Origin: Lasiosphaeria ovina
Lineage: Eukaryota > Ascomycota > Sordariomycetes > Sordariales > Lasiosphaeriaceae
Reading direction: 5' to 3'
Assembly: GCA_033439765.1 (NCBI GenBank)
Contig: JAULSN010000001.1
Coordinates: forward strand, 4,588,001-4,652,000
DNA length: 64,000 nt
Shown here: positions 1 to 12,955 of the stretch, in pieces
How the letters are laid out: every line of letters starts with the position of its first letter
How positions within the stretch are numbered: position 1 is the stretch's first letter
The notes under the pieces: model-generated
The model's database searches: none
Told to the model about the DNA's origin: nothing
Seen by the model: the letters and a program-made list of their open reading frames with translations, nothing else
Made by a program: the position numbers and the translations under genes

Positions 1-466
1 TTCCCGGAATGAGGGTGTGATGGCTCCCTCCTGCCGTGCCAACTCTGTGCACCTACTCTGGCACCCGACCTTGCGTATTATTACCTGTGCGTGGGTCAAA
101 TGTAGCGCGCGCACGCGCAACATATCATATCACACCGATTGTGGGTGTGACGATGTGAGGCGACCCGTAGACCACCAACCTTGGAGATAACATTGCACGA
201 CAAAAAAGTCAGCCCATTTCGAGAGAGAATGGTCTGAGAATAGGAGATACCCAAAACCTCATGGCAGGGCATCGTCGCAGCTGTATTACCGCCCCTCCGG
301 CCGAGCTGTCATCACTACTCGTTTCGGCTGGCCGGAGGGCGGGGCGTCGTGGCACACACAGATCGACTCGCCCAGGTACATATAAATAGCTCATTCTATC
401 TGACCTGGGGTGGGGTGGGAGAGAAGACGGAGCGCTATACTCGCACACACCGGACATTGATCATTT

Positions 467-482
467 GGGGGGGGGAGGGGGG
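467..482. repeat. Poly-G run with one interruption
   Basis: Nine Gs, one A, then six Gs. It is the first of a series of long G or C homopolymers in the window. Confidence 0.9.
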
Positions 483-1053
483 ATGTGACAAGACATGATA
501 GAAAAGCCGGAAGGTAATCGTACACGTTCTAGATGGCGGAACTGCACTGCTTCCGGGCGAATTGGCAGCCTTTCCCTTCCCATTCCACAATTTTTCTTTT
601 GCCTTGAGCAAGAACGACAGTGAACTAATCAAGAAACGAGGCGACGAAACGAATACTACACAGTGTAGTGTCATGGTTGTCGTGCAAAGATGTACGTACG
701 TATATACATACATGGCATCCATTACCTTATTCGAGGCGAGACTTTCGATGCCTCTTTTCTTTTGCGCCTTCGTATCCCGGAGACACCACCCACCAGTCAA
801 CAGCTCTCAATTTTGATTGTTATACTTCGCTAAATAAAAAGCCAGGCAGCCAGGCAACGATCGGTTCCCCTAGTCGATCGTGAGACATGCCTGCGACCGC
901 TAGCCTGCAGGCCGCGAACGCTAGCTGCGTTGTTTCTGTTCGAGATCTGTTCGCCAGGGGTTAACACAGCAGAGTTTTTGGTTCTCTCGGGGGCCTTGTT
1001 TTGTGTAGCACAAGCTTTTTATTTCCACCTCCACGGGCTCGGAGGCCGAAGCA

Positions 1054-1076
1054 AGCAGCAGCAGCAGCAGCAGCAG
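1054..1076. repeat. AGC trinucleotide microsatellite
   Basis: About 7.7 perfect copies of AGC, in DNA with no supported coding frame. Confidence 0.9.
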
Positions 1077-3385
1077 GCTGGCTAGCCGGTGATCCGGACA
1101 TAGAAGGGATGCGAGCTGCTGCCAGGCTACATATCGTTACATCTACAAGCATGAAAAAGGCGACCAATTACTTGCCTCTGCGTGTTTACACCGCATGCAC
1201 ACGGGCAAGCTGCTGTGGCACGGGGCGGACGAGTAATAAAACGGGCACGCCTTCGTCGCTTCTCGGACGACAGCAGAGCTAACTCGGTAAACTGAGCCGA
1301 CGCATCACACCATCGGCCGATGCCCGGGGAGTTATTCTCAGATTAAGGGGCTACTGGCATCGGGGTAAGGGGGTTGGTTGACTGGGAGACGCTAGCGCTT
1401 GTTGACTTTGGCAATAAGACGTTCGAGCATTCATGCCTACTCCTTTGCTGCCACTGCCGAGTTGTTCTAGAAAAAGCCCTCGTGTAGCCGAGTTAGACTG
1501 CTTGGAGTATGAACAGCGGGAGATTGTGTTCGAGGGAGGTCTCCCGGCGAATACCGGGCGCAGCGCGTCGAGCGTCTTGTTGCGGCGTGTTGCTGGCCGG
1601 GTTGACGGGTCCGGGAGGCCTCCCTTTTTGTTTACAAATACTAGGAGGCCATGTGCGTACGCCATCACTTGGGCTGAGGTCTAGATGGCATATCGGAATT
1701 GCACCCGCACCTACACCTACACTACACGACTTGGCCCGAGCTGCATTGCATGATGGCATGCTCTCGAGGTTGAGGGAGGGAGGGACTCGTCATCGCGGCC
1801 GTCTCAGACCCTGACCTGCTGAAAAAAATAACTAGGAAAATAACCTCAAGACACGATAAAATGCTGCTGCCGGGCGTAGATTTGTCCCTTTGGACTGGAG
1901 GTGGGCTGTGGTGGTTGGTAGTGGGTTGTCGTCGTCATCAACCAGAGTTGAGGGTTGGGGTCCCGAACGAGCCGGCCACAACACACAAAGACGATGCATT
2001 ACCGCTTCTCCACTATTTTAATCCCAACCGTGACCATGATTCATTAGGGAGATCGCCGCCCCCAACCCTAAAGTTCCCACACACCCGTAACCCCGCATCT
2101 TGAAACCGCCACAAGCGTTGTCATTGATCTCTTTCACCTCTTTTGATGGCCAACAAACAAGACGACGAGAGGTCGGCGCAGGCGGCCTGCCTGTTAATTG
2201 ATTTCGCGGCGCTGCCTGTATACTTCTTTATTATGATTTGCTTATTATCTGCTCTGACAGGAATCCATTGCGCATAGCTTTGCATACCCATCTAGCAAAG
2301 CTAGGGTAGGTGTAGGTAGCACACATGGCCCGTCGTGGCTCGGATGGGTCGCCTCGGCCGCGGCCGCCACAAACGGCCTTCCGGGACCGGGATCCCGTGT
2401 TTGGCATTAACGGATGCAGACGAGGCAAGGTAGGCACGGAGTAAACGGGGGTCGGTGAGGTGCAGTGCAGTCAGTTCGTACTGTGCTCTCTGTACATGTA
2501 CCCCAGACAGACCTGCACCACTACGCTCCCTTCCATGGGATGAATCTCGCGCTACCTGTCCGTGCCCTACCCGGAACACTGCCCCCACGGGAAACGGACT
2601 GACCGACGGCGGAAGCACCGCCGCCTTGTTCTGCCCCCTTGGCTTGGTTTCATGGAACAGGGAAATCAACAGCGCCGCCAACAGCGCCGCCGGCCATCAA
2701 CACCCGATCGGACCGTCGGTCAGCCGCTTGCTCGGCTGAGAGGGCTGCTCGCCAAAACCCCAGATTGGCGTGCGCCCTATGGTTGTTTGGGGAAGCCGCT
2801 ATTCCGAAACGGAAGGAGGGCTGGACGAGCTTGATGCGATTGGTTTTTGGGGGCGTCCAGCTCTGGCCGCCCAGGCTGCCACAGGCTCGGTTTGCCTAGG
2901 CTCTGTGGGCTGCTCGGTAACTCGACAAGGCAGCTGCCCACACTTTCAGGGGCAAGGGCGCCATCTCTCCCACGTGTTAACATCCATGGATGCTCCTGAC
3001 CACCAACGACCTACCTAAAACTACAACGACGCCCGCCCCCTTCCACCGTAGAGATGCCCATTGGACAACTCCAAGTCATGCGACAATAAGAATAACAAAC
3101 AAAATAGAGCTGTCTGATTTGCGCAGGAACGAAAATGCGAAAAAGAGACAAATTAACACGCATCTGCATCGCTCTCTCCCGCAGGCAGCAGGCATCAGGG
3201 CTTGGTAACGCGCGCCCACGTCTTGGGCAACCGCTAGCTCGTTACAGCCATAAAACGGGACAAAACATTCCTTAGCAGGTAAACAGAACGCGGGGACAGC
3301 TGAAGCAACTGACCCGGCGGCGACACGGACTGGTTTGCGAGCAAAGCGGATGCGGGTGCCCAGAAAATGAACGAACTGCCTCACG

Positions 3386-3405
3386 CTCAGCTCAGCTCAG
3401 CTCAG
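3386..3405. repeat. CTCAG pentanucleotide tandem repeat
   Basis: Four perfect copies of the 5-base unit CTCAG. Confidence 0.85.
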
Positions 3406-3630
3406 CTTACACCGTATGTGCATCCCGTCCCATTCATTCGGTGGACGGACGGACTGCATGCTGTGTGTAATTACTAGTGGGATCCAATCCTGCGGGAGCG
3501 TCTGCAAAAGCAGTCCAGAGATATAATAATACGGGCTACTCCGTAAGGACACCTTGCCTTGGTTTCCGGTGGAAGTAGTAATAAGAATGACGGCTGAGAA
3601 ATCGCCGAAAGGCAAATAAGCACGTGAGTG

Positions 3631-3648
3631 AGACAGACAGACAGACAG
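3631..3648. repeat. GACA tetranucleotide tandem repeat
   Basis: A short run of AGAC/GACA units. The same motif recurs at 63730-63758. Confidence 0.8.
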
Positions 3649-4121
3649 CCGAGCCGGCCCAGTCAGAACCCACACACCGAAAGAAGGGGACGACGGGGCG
3701 TGTGCCAATGCCCCTGAGCAAAGACATGTGACGCTCTTGGTATGCATGACGCCCTAGTACACACACATCTGATCGACATTCTCGAGTGAGTGCCACCTAC
3801 CTCCTCGACACTGGCACCGAGGAGAGAAACACGCAACGGCGAGGAAGGAAGTAAGAGCTAAATGAAGGCGACATGACATGCTAACAAGACATAAAAAAAG
3901 CCAAGAGAAACCATTTTTGACTACACATACCTGCTGACGGGAGGGAGTACTGACTCCCCAACGTATCGTGTCCCCAAGCCACATGACACAGCCAGCCATG
4001 ACTGACTGGCCGGGGATTATCCACGGAGGGAGGCTGTTTCTGACGACGCACAACGCTTCGGCTGTATTCCGGGGCGGGAACTTTATAAATAATCTCTCTC
4101 GAGTGTTCTTGCCTTGTAATC

Positions 4122-4153
<32 letters not shown>

Positions 4154-4154
4154 C
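4122..4154. repeat. GGCA tetranucleotide microsatellite
   Basis: About eight perfect copies of the unit CAGG. The unit recurs near 57637-57651. Confidence 0.9.
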
Positions 4155-5730
4155 ACCGTCTCCATCTGCTCTATAGACAGCTGAGGTCTGCCTATCTTGC
4201 CAACCAGGTACGTGGTCTCTATCTGCTCTATGGCATGTTGGGGCGGGTGTGGTCTTTCTGCTGTCTCGGCGGGCGCCGGACACGCGAGCATCATCCCTGG
4301 AATGACTTATACGGAGGAGGGATATGTCAAGAGTTCATCTTTACTAGACCGCAGCACAGAGCAGTTCCACACATCAACTAGAAGCTGGTTACACGTGCTA
4401 CGGCTTGTGAGAGGGCCTAGAGAATTCACTACTTCGAGGTCCGCGGAGTTGGTGATACCGAGACAAAGTGGAATGCGTGTGGGTGCTGAGAGATGGGGAA
4501 AGCCACTGTGTCTCTATATTCACCTCTTAAAGACAAGACATTCGACCGCTAAATTTGGGCATTTGGCTCAGAAGTATACGACGCTTCTCTCCATCACGGC
4601 ATGCTTGGGCTGCTGGAGGCTAAATTAAAGAGAAGAGAAAACAGTAGACATGGCCAGAATCCCCAGATGACATGTCATGCCGTGCGAGGCAATCTCACCC
4701 CCGTTACCGGATTCGGGGCTCCGGGGGAAGACCGGAGAGTGGGCTGGTCTGACTGCACCTAACCCTTGGGTAGCCCAAGGCACACTGCCGTCCGTCATGC
4801 ATACATGCCATGTTCCACAGAAATAAAAAGAAGCTTTCCGGACGTTGGACGGTGACGTGTGTGGTTTTTGACCCATCCGTATGCAGACTCTCCAGCCCCC
4901 TATTCCAGCCGTTCTGAGAGCGTCTCCAAATGGCGTTTCTCTGTGGAGGTCAAAACGAGAGAGGCAAGGCTGTCGTCTCCTTGGGATTACGCCGATTGCA
5001 GAGTTCCTGACCTACGAACGAGCCCGAGACGGGGGCCCAAGCGGTATGCCCAAGACGCAAGGCCTCCGCAGTTCTGAAGGGCAGGGCAACGAAACATCGA
5101 CCATCTGTCTTGGTTGCCTTTCCCCGCCCAGGCGCAGTAGAGGAGAAAGGCAAAGCACCACCCCAGAAGATGCACGGGAGCAGGAGTTACCTACTGTGCG
5201 AAAACTTACGCCCACTCGGCAGGAGGGCCTTACATTCCCGACGGCAGGAACCGCCTATGTGCGGGGCGGGCACTTCGGAGCCCACAGTTACCCTAATCAA
5301 GACGTTGCTGGAGAGTGAGACGGAGACGGCGCCTAGCCAAATTTGGAGGCGTCAAGGTTAGCTGTTGGTTCCACGTCAGACGAGACGGCCGCCTCGTGTG
5401 TCGGGCACCGCGACGCCTTGGACCGGGGAAGCGACTGACAGCCGTATCTAGAAGATCGGTGTGCGTCTCTGCTGCTACCCGAGGCGCGGAATTCTGCGCA
5501 ACAGACCAAGGGCCTGCGGAGTGGGACGCCTCACAATTTATCCGCTCTTGAGAGCCTTGCCTACACAGAACCGCAAACGGGTTAGATAGACGCATTCAAG
5601 CAGGCAAGTGGGCTTGAGGTGGACGGCAGTGATAATAGGGCACTGCTGCATATGCGGTGCAAGTTTCTTTCCCTTTTCCCCCTGCCCTGTGTTTTGCAGG
5701 TCAGGTCTTGAAGCCCTGAGAGGGGGAAAC

Positions 5731-5766
5731 GAGCAACGGGAGCAACGGGAGCAACGGGAGCAACAG
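5731..5766. repeat. 9-base tandem repeat GAGCAACGG, four copies
   Basis: Four head-to-tail copies of GAGCAACGG, the last ending in CAG instead of CGG. No coding frame around it is supported. Confidence 0.9.
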
Positions 5767-8035
5767 AGGAGATGCAACCTTCTTCTCGGACTGCCCCTTT
5801 TGTCGTGTTATCACTTGATATATCAGCTGGACCTTCTCTGCATGCCATGTTCCCCAATAATATGTCTTGTATCCTGCCGTGAAATGTCCAGAATGAACGG
5901 AAGAGATACCTTATGTCTTGCCTGAGTATCCGAGTTCCGATTGCGGGGCTTCAGCAAGACACGGCCTTACCGAGTTCGGCATCCGGGGAGCACGTCGCAG
6001 AGTCTGAAGCCGATATAGGTACTTAGTAGGGCTGCAAGGAGCGGTGAGCCTTCATGCGGGAGCTACTTATGTTTCTCCACACCTTGGCGAGTGCCGCAGG
6101 GATCAGGAGCCATTTGCAGCCAGCGGACGTGTTGGTTTGTTGTTAGGGACTAGAGCAACGAACAGGAAGGGCACATGCTGCTGGTGTCAATTGTCCCGTG
6201 CCCGGCCTGTGTGATGCATGTACGTCGTTCACTGATCGGCCCGTTCTCGTCGTCCCCGGCTGTGTTGGCGCATTGGAGTTAGGAGGAGAGTTCATGCTCC
6301 GTGGATTGTCAAGCAGGTTAGCCCTTGCCCGTATGCAAAACCTTGAATGAAGAAAGGGCCAAAAATAGGTAGGACAAGAGCATGGAAGAAGGAATATCAT
6401 GACAAGTCCATTGGAAAACCAGCAAGGGAGGTTCCTCGTTTTAGGAGCAGGTGAAAATAACCAATAAAGAGTGCTGGGGAGAGAGAGGGGGGACACAAAA
6501 ACCCCCCTGACCGAGTTCTAAGGCATCCACAAGAAAATAGCGCCTGGATTCTATAACTTGCTCAATCGCCGAGCAATAGAAACGAAATGAAAAGTGTCGC
6601 CTTGGAGCATCAAGTCTCCTCACCTCTAAGAATGAGTAACTTCTCGATGTGATAGATGCAAAGGTTGGCTTGTGCATGCTGCACACATCAGTCTGGCAAG
6701 GGTTTTCACCGAGTCCCCACGCTGCCGCCAGGTCAGTGCGCGACATCTGGAAGTCAGGGAGGGAATGCGAGAAACTGCATTGCACAACGACCAAGGCGCC
6801 AAATGCCAGAAGCTTGTCGGTGAGAGCGTATGTAGCTGGAGCCGGGGAAATCCAGCCCAGTACCATCGCCCCGGTACGGCCCTGTAAGAGCCGCCTATAA
6901 TGACAACCAACACCAAGCCACCATACGCTTGATGCCTCGCATTTCAGAAGTCAGGCCATTGGCTGCCGTCGTTGGATGGGCCAAACAAACTGCCATTTAG
7001 CCCCTTTTGTTGTCCAAGCTGCGTGCCATGGCCTCTGTTTAGGAGACAATGTATGTGTTGCGTGAGGCGCGGGAAACTATTGCCATGTCACGATGAAGCT
7101 GTCCTGTGCAGTTTGGCTCGTATCCAATCCGGAATCGCGTTCCTCTCGAGGCTGGGAGTCATGTAAGGAACACCCCGGTATGAGTATATCGACAGGGCAT
7201 CCTGTCATCGGCTACTTCCCAGGAGCAAGACGCCTCTCTCCAATATTTGACGCCACACTTCTCTGCTGTACCGATTGCAGGAATTGCTTTATGGATAGAT
7301 GGAGAAGGGGGTGTCAGTTGCACACACCAAGGGTATTCCACTGGGCTCGTGAAGGAAAATAGTGGCTGCCTAGTGGTGGCGACGGGCTCGACCTTCCGTC
7401 TGATAGGCGTGCTGCTTAGTGACGAGACCAATCCGGTGAAAAGATTTGCCAGAGAAGAGTCACACCTGCAGATTTGGACTCAAGATATGGCATGGCCCGG
7501 GCCACACCATCGTTGCCAGCCATCAGGGCCCTAACTCTCCAGCCTCTGTGATCTCAAGATGCCAGCTGCCAGCCATAGGTAGCCGACGCGGAGACCCGAT
7601 GCCCAAGTGCGATGCCCAAGTGTAGTGGTTGACAACATGAGACCGACGCCTAAGGTTGCAGGTACCTTTGCTTCCACAATGTGTGAAACGTTCGAGTCAT
7701 ACGCCACGGCTCCAGATGCTGACCGCGATAGTCCTGGAGAGATGGCAAGAACTGTGTCCCTTTTCCTGTCTGAACGACACCTGCTTCCCGCCGTCGCCCC
7801 CGTCCTCCATTGCCACTCGCTGCTCCTCACATTCGCCCACAGCGCGCCCGCCTTGTCGTGTCCGTACCACGAGGCACAAAGAACGCAGCACTCGGAGAAG
7901 ACAAATGTCGGTGGGACGGGCCCAACTTTGTCGCGGTCTCGATCTTGAGAAGCCGTGGTACCTAGAGTCATCGAAGACCTAGAAGTCCCAGCAGAACCCA
8001 CTGCGACCCAAGGCCCAATATGACACCAGTCCGGA

Positions 8036-8054
8036 GGGGGGGGGGGGGGGGGGG
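8036..8054. repeat. Poly-G run, 19 bases
   Basis: An uninterrupted run of 19 Gs on the plus strand. It creates an artificial polyproline stretch in a minus-strand frame. Confidence 0.95.
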
Positions 8055-10443
8055 CTGGAGGAAAGCAACCTGCCATACACTCGTCCTACTCGCCGGTGGC
8101 CTCTCGGGTGGATCGTCGCCTATCGCCCATCGTCTTATGCGAATCAGAGGCCTTGGAGGGCATTTGCCAGGGCCGCTACACCGTAGCGAGCCAAGTAAAT
8201 TGTTTCTTTTTCTCGCCAAAATCTCGGCAGCGGTTGTAGAGGACGCCTTTCGATCGTGAATGGAGAGAATGCGAGAATGAGGAAGAAGGGGGCAATGTTC
8301 CAAGACATTCGGCCCGCAGGGTAGGGTGACCCAGTCCCAAGAGGCATAGCTTGACTCTTTGTTCTGCGCGAGGAGAGCTGAAACAAGTTGAGAGCAGTTA
8401 GTGTACGTAGAGCGCATCTCGTGATGACAACCGAGAGGCCAAGGGCCACGCCAGCTCGCCTCGTCCCGTCCCGGCAGAAGATTGTCGCCTGAGGTTGTTG
8501 GTTGGCAGATGGTAGAGCACTAGCCCCACTGTGGTTCGTCACAAAATTCAGCTCACGCCACTCACTCGCCACCACTCGGGTCCATTGGCTAAGCCACACA
8601 CCCGGGATATTGTGTATATGCTGCATTGGATGCCTCCTGTTGATTTGACGACGACGACGAGAGACGTTGACGGAAGATGGAAGATGTGGTTCAAGGCCCA
8701 AGTGCAAGCAACATCTAGCAGACTCATGTGTTGTCCCGAAGTCCGATTTGCTTTGTTTTTTTGTGCACTTACACTCGAGGAACGCGGCGTTTTGCTGGCC
8801 AATTTCCAATTCCCCATTTGGGATTCGTATTCGAGGAGGAGGTATGTCGGCTGGCTGGCTATGTCAAAAACTGCGACCGCAACCGCGACCATGACCACGA
8901 CCATTGCGGCGACCGCTGGCAATATTGTTGAAGGGGGGTTTTTTTTGTTGTGGTTTCTCAAGAGGGACACATCAGAAGCATGGTGTAAGGTAGGTAGGCC
9001 GGAAAATGTCGGCCATGTTAGAGCAGATAGACCACTTAGACGCGCCCAGGTTGAGCCCAGCGATAACACCCGCGGCTCCCGCCTGCGAGGCTGGTGTTAA
9101 GTAAGGCCTGCCAATAAGTGAAGTGAAGCGGTGGGGAAAAGAAGGCGAAGGACACGTGAGACAGAGAACTGGGCAGTTCGTGTGGCAGGGCGACACACTG
9201 AGGACCATCCATATTCCGCCCGTCTGCTCCGAGTAACAAGAAGAAACTGTAAATTGACAAGAATAATGCCAAACAAAAATATAAGGCCGGCAGTAGGCTA
9301 GTACCCGCAACATTCGGACCCCAAAATTACAGTTAGGGATGGGACCCTCGGGCTCTTATTAGTACATACCACATATTTCGTGCATACAGTACGTACGGAG
9401 GGGTTCCCGCTTTTCGCTGCGCTGCCCAAAGGGGCCCGATCTGGCGGCCCAGGACCTGCCTTGTGTTGGTGGGGCACCTGGAAGGCTCTCCCTCCGTCGG
9501 CAAGCCGCGCCAAGGCATGGGCTCTTGGATTGCTGAAAGGCTGCGACAGCCGGGAGGTCTAATCCGCCAAGAGACAACGCTTTGCGCACACCGGGAAGCG
9601 CCCAGCCCGCATGCGTCAGCCGCAATCGGTGTGAGCAAACAATACAATGTAAGGTAGCCTCCCCTTAGCCATAGCAGGCGAGAATGTTGTGCTGTCGCGG
9701 CAAGGCAGAGAGAGCCCCTTGGGGAAAGCACTGTTCAACATATACCTTGGTAGCCTGGGGAGGAGCACTTCTGAGCCAAAGCCTCGCGTGAATTCACGTC
9801 TCCAGCCTCAAGTGTTGTAATTGTAGGAAGAGGACAACGCAGACAATGCGTCATGAGGGTTGGGGAGGATGCAGAGCCTCATCTGAGGTTGTTCGCATTT
9901 TGCGAACCATAAAAAGGCAACCAAAGTGCACACTAGCGTCCCACCGCAAATAACATTAGGGTGGTTTATGTACACAGTATGCGCACTGTTTCGATACATC
10001 ACCCCCCTGTACGAAGTACTTGCATTAGGGTACCTTTACAATGCCAGCCCGTTTTTTAGAACCACCTCACTGTAGCGCTTCCACCAGGCAAGCACCCACC
10101 TACCTAAGTGTTCCGCGCACCATTTCAGACCTACAAAGACCATCCCAACGTCCGTCGAGATCTATCGCGCTTGGGATTCTCAAACGAGCCGCATTCCTTT
10201 TATCACTTGGTTGCTTTATGCTCGCTGGCTGGCTTGCGCGCTTGGTTCTGCCGCTGGTCGAACTGCCGTCGCTGCGTCGCGGACCCCGCATTCTGTTTCT
10301 GGGCTCCCGGAAAAAATCCCTCGCGACGGATTCTCAGAAGACGTGTTGGATGATGCGAGCTGCGTGTTCCTGACCTCTCCATTATCCTTCTTGGAACAGA
10401 GACCCACCGGCCGCCCGCTCTTTCACAACCCGAAAGCCAAGAA

Positions 10444-12955
10444 ATGGACATCGATAAGTCCTGGAACAACTGGCTTCGGCGAGCATCCCGGCCGTCTGGT
10501 CGCCTCCAAAAGGCTGTCTGTCCTCTGTGCAACCAGGAGCTGCAACCAGCCGCTGAGCTGGCAGTCTTCGAGAAGCATGTCGCAACCGACCACGTGCAAT
10601 TACTCCAAGAAAAGGCCTCGGACGAGGATAAAGCCGCTTGGATCCAATCTCTGTGGAAGGCTGCACAGCCAGCAGGCGAAATGTGAGTTCGTTCTCGCAC
10701 TCGGCTCTTCCCTTTTTGGGGTTTCAAACCTTGTTGCTAATTTGTAATGCTAATTGTAGCACATCCGGAAATGTGAGTCTGGAGGCCGGTCCGAGAGCCG
10801 TGAGGGCAGCGCCGGCTCGTGAGGGCGGCCAGGTGTCTTCCGCCCGGCCGCTGCAGCGGAGGCAGGTGGCAGATCCGCCCCCAGGAGCTGGAGCTGCGCC
10901 AGCCACCGAGACACGCGTATCGCACCAGGAGCCTGATGCAGACTCTGCGAAACGAAGCCCGGCTTCAAGTCTCAAGAGGGAGGGGTCTAGGAGCCGCTCT
11001 CCCCCAAGACGGCCAAAGGCTAGGCCCACGTCGACACCCAAGGCGGACGATGGTTTTGCAGACTTCAAGAGAGGACCTCCGCCCAAGGGCAGGCTGTGGT
11101 CCCCCGACGATGATGCACAAACAACCCGGCCCCCGTCCTACGACAAGTCAAATGTGGCTACTAACCACCGCCTCCGCGTTTCTTCTATCCCCGGCCCTCG
11201 GTCTCAGCGCTCTACTCACCAATCTCAGGCCTCGAGTCTCCGAACTCCGGCCAACGTCGAAGAGGACTCGACCGAGCTCATAAAACAGCCTGAGACGAGA
11301 CCCATTTCGCAAGAGCAGCTAGTTGCCGAAGTCAAGGGAATCTACGCAGGCCTCGTTTTGGTCGAGAGCAAATGCATCGAGGTCGATGCTCAGAATGCTA
11401 AGCATGATCCCTCCACCAAGCTCAACAACGAGCAATGGCAAGCTTTGATAGCACTTCACCGGACTCTGCTTCACGAGCATCACGACTTTTTCCTCGCCTC
11501 GCAGCATCCATCAGCCAGTCCGGCGTTGAGGAGACTGGCAAGCAAGTACGCTATGCCAGCCCGGATGTGGAGGCATGGTATTCATAGCTTCCTCGAGCTT
11601 TTGAGACACCGACTTCCAGCCAGTCTGGAACATATGCTGAGTTTCATTTACTTGGCGTATTCCATGATGGCTCTGCTATACGAAACGGTCCCGGCCTTTG
11701 AAGATACGTGGATTGAATGCCTGGGAGATTTGGGTAGGTACCGTATGGCGATCGAGGATGAAGATATCCGAGACCGCGAAGTTTGGACCTCGGTGAGTAG
11801 GCACTGGTACTCCAAGGCCTCGGATAAGGCCCCGACAACGGGACGGCTCTACCACCATCTCGCCATTCTCGCTCGCCCGAATGCGCTGCAGCAGCTGTAC
11901 TACTACACCAAATCCCTGTGTGTGGCCGTGCCCTTCTCATCGGCACGCGAAAGCATTATGACTCTGTTCGACCCCATCATGGCGCCAAATTCAACCCAGC
12001 AGTCGAGACTGGGGCCAACTGATCTTGCTTTCGTAAAGACTCATGGTATCATGTTTAGCGGGAAGATGCCAGAAAAACTCGAGTCTTCCATGGACGAGTT
12101 CTTGAGTTCCCTAGACGGCACGATTGCCCGGTCGACGCGTTCATGGCTTGAGCCTGCGTAAGTAACAGTCTCCTGCTCGTATCCCCTCGTAGATTCTGAC
12201 CTCGTGCTAGATACCATATTGGGATTTCAAACTGTGCCGCTATCCTTGGATACGGAAGTGACAGAAACCCCATGTTCAGCGCCATCAAGCAAATCCGTTC
12301 TAGCGAGTCGCACGACCAGCACATGCTGGGAGGTTGGGCAGAAGATTCTGCACCGCAAGAGCTCGCAGCTTCTCTTAAACTCGCCAACGGGACCCACGAC
12401 GTTGTGCTGCGGAGATTCGGTGACCCAAACATCCTGCCGTATCTTCACGTCATACTTGTCTTCGTTCACTATTTGACATTTGCCCCGGCTGCCATGTCAT
12501 ATTTGGCGCCCGGTTTTCCGTGGAAGCTAACAGCTCATATGCTCAACACGCTGCTTGATTCATACCAAACTTACTCTCGCATCGAAGGGAATACTTTCCC
12601 CCAAGCCGAGAATGCGCCCAAACGGCCACTGCCCGAGGACTACGCCATGCGGGGTCTTCTCTGGGCAGACAAGTACTTCCCCGATGAGTGGTTCTCGTCG
12701 CAGGAGAGGATCGATGACGATGAGAAGTATTTCGAGGTCCCCTCTATGAGCGAGGACAGAAAGGAACGTGCTCTGTATCTGGGCTGTCGGATTGCCGCGC
12801 AGGGCGGTAAGTGGCTCAGGTACAACTCGGAAACCCATCAATTCAGTGTCAGTCCGCAGTACGACATTGAACTGGACGCTATCCCCTTCACACCTGCTGG
12901 AAGCGCCGACAGTGTGGATTACGGCGAGCTTCCCGATGCTTCAGGAACCGCTTGA
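10444..12955 (+). CDS. Est1/SMG-type DNA/RNA-binding protein, three exons
   Basis: Exons read 10444-10682, 10760-12157 and 12211-12955, giving about 793 residues. The introns are GTGAGT...TAG (77 bases, with CTAAT just before the acceptor) and GTAAGT...TAG (53 bases); both joins keep frame. Residues 26-50 hold a C-x2-C-x15-H-x4-H pattern resembling a single C2H2 finger. A basic Ser/Pro/Arg-rich, probably disordered region follows. From about residue 280 the helical Est1 DNA/RNA-binding region begins, with RMWRHGIHSFLELLR and then GRLYHHLAILARPNALQQLY, the typical 'one small task, then a helical-repeat' signature of this family. The family includes telomerase-associated Est1 and the nonsense-mediated decay factors SMG5-7. 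The protein ends in acidic sequence, and I see no C-terminal PIN nuclease, so it is not EST1A/SMG6-like in layout. Whether it acts at telomeres or in mRNA decay cannot be told from sequence. The start is the first ATG of the finger-coding frame; an additional upstream exon is possible. Confidence 0.88.

Larger units (their letters stand above)
1..10443. other. Gene-empty left arm, about 10.4 kb
   Basis: No open frame in this stretch shows a recognisable domain, a convincing intron or a plausible protein composition on either strand. Frames up to about 220 codons occur, for example 7531-8076 and 8144-8809 on the minus strand, but they read as random translation. The DNA is not AT-rich, so the absence of genes is not simply the result of heavy RIP-type mutation. 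It contains several simple repeats, listed separately, and many short TACCTACC-like words common in Sordariomycete intergenic DNA. Non-coding RNAs or small spliced genes could be present and would not be visible by eye. Confidence 0.6.

Noticed and set aside
7531..8809. Two long minus-strand frames (181 and 221 codons)
   Set aside because: They overlap plus-strand frames of similar quality, include translation of a poly-G tract, and show no domain, signal or splice pattern.
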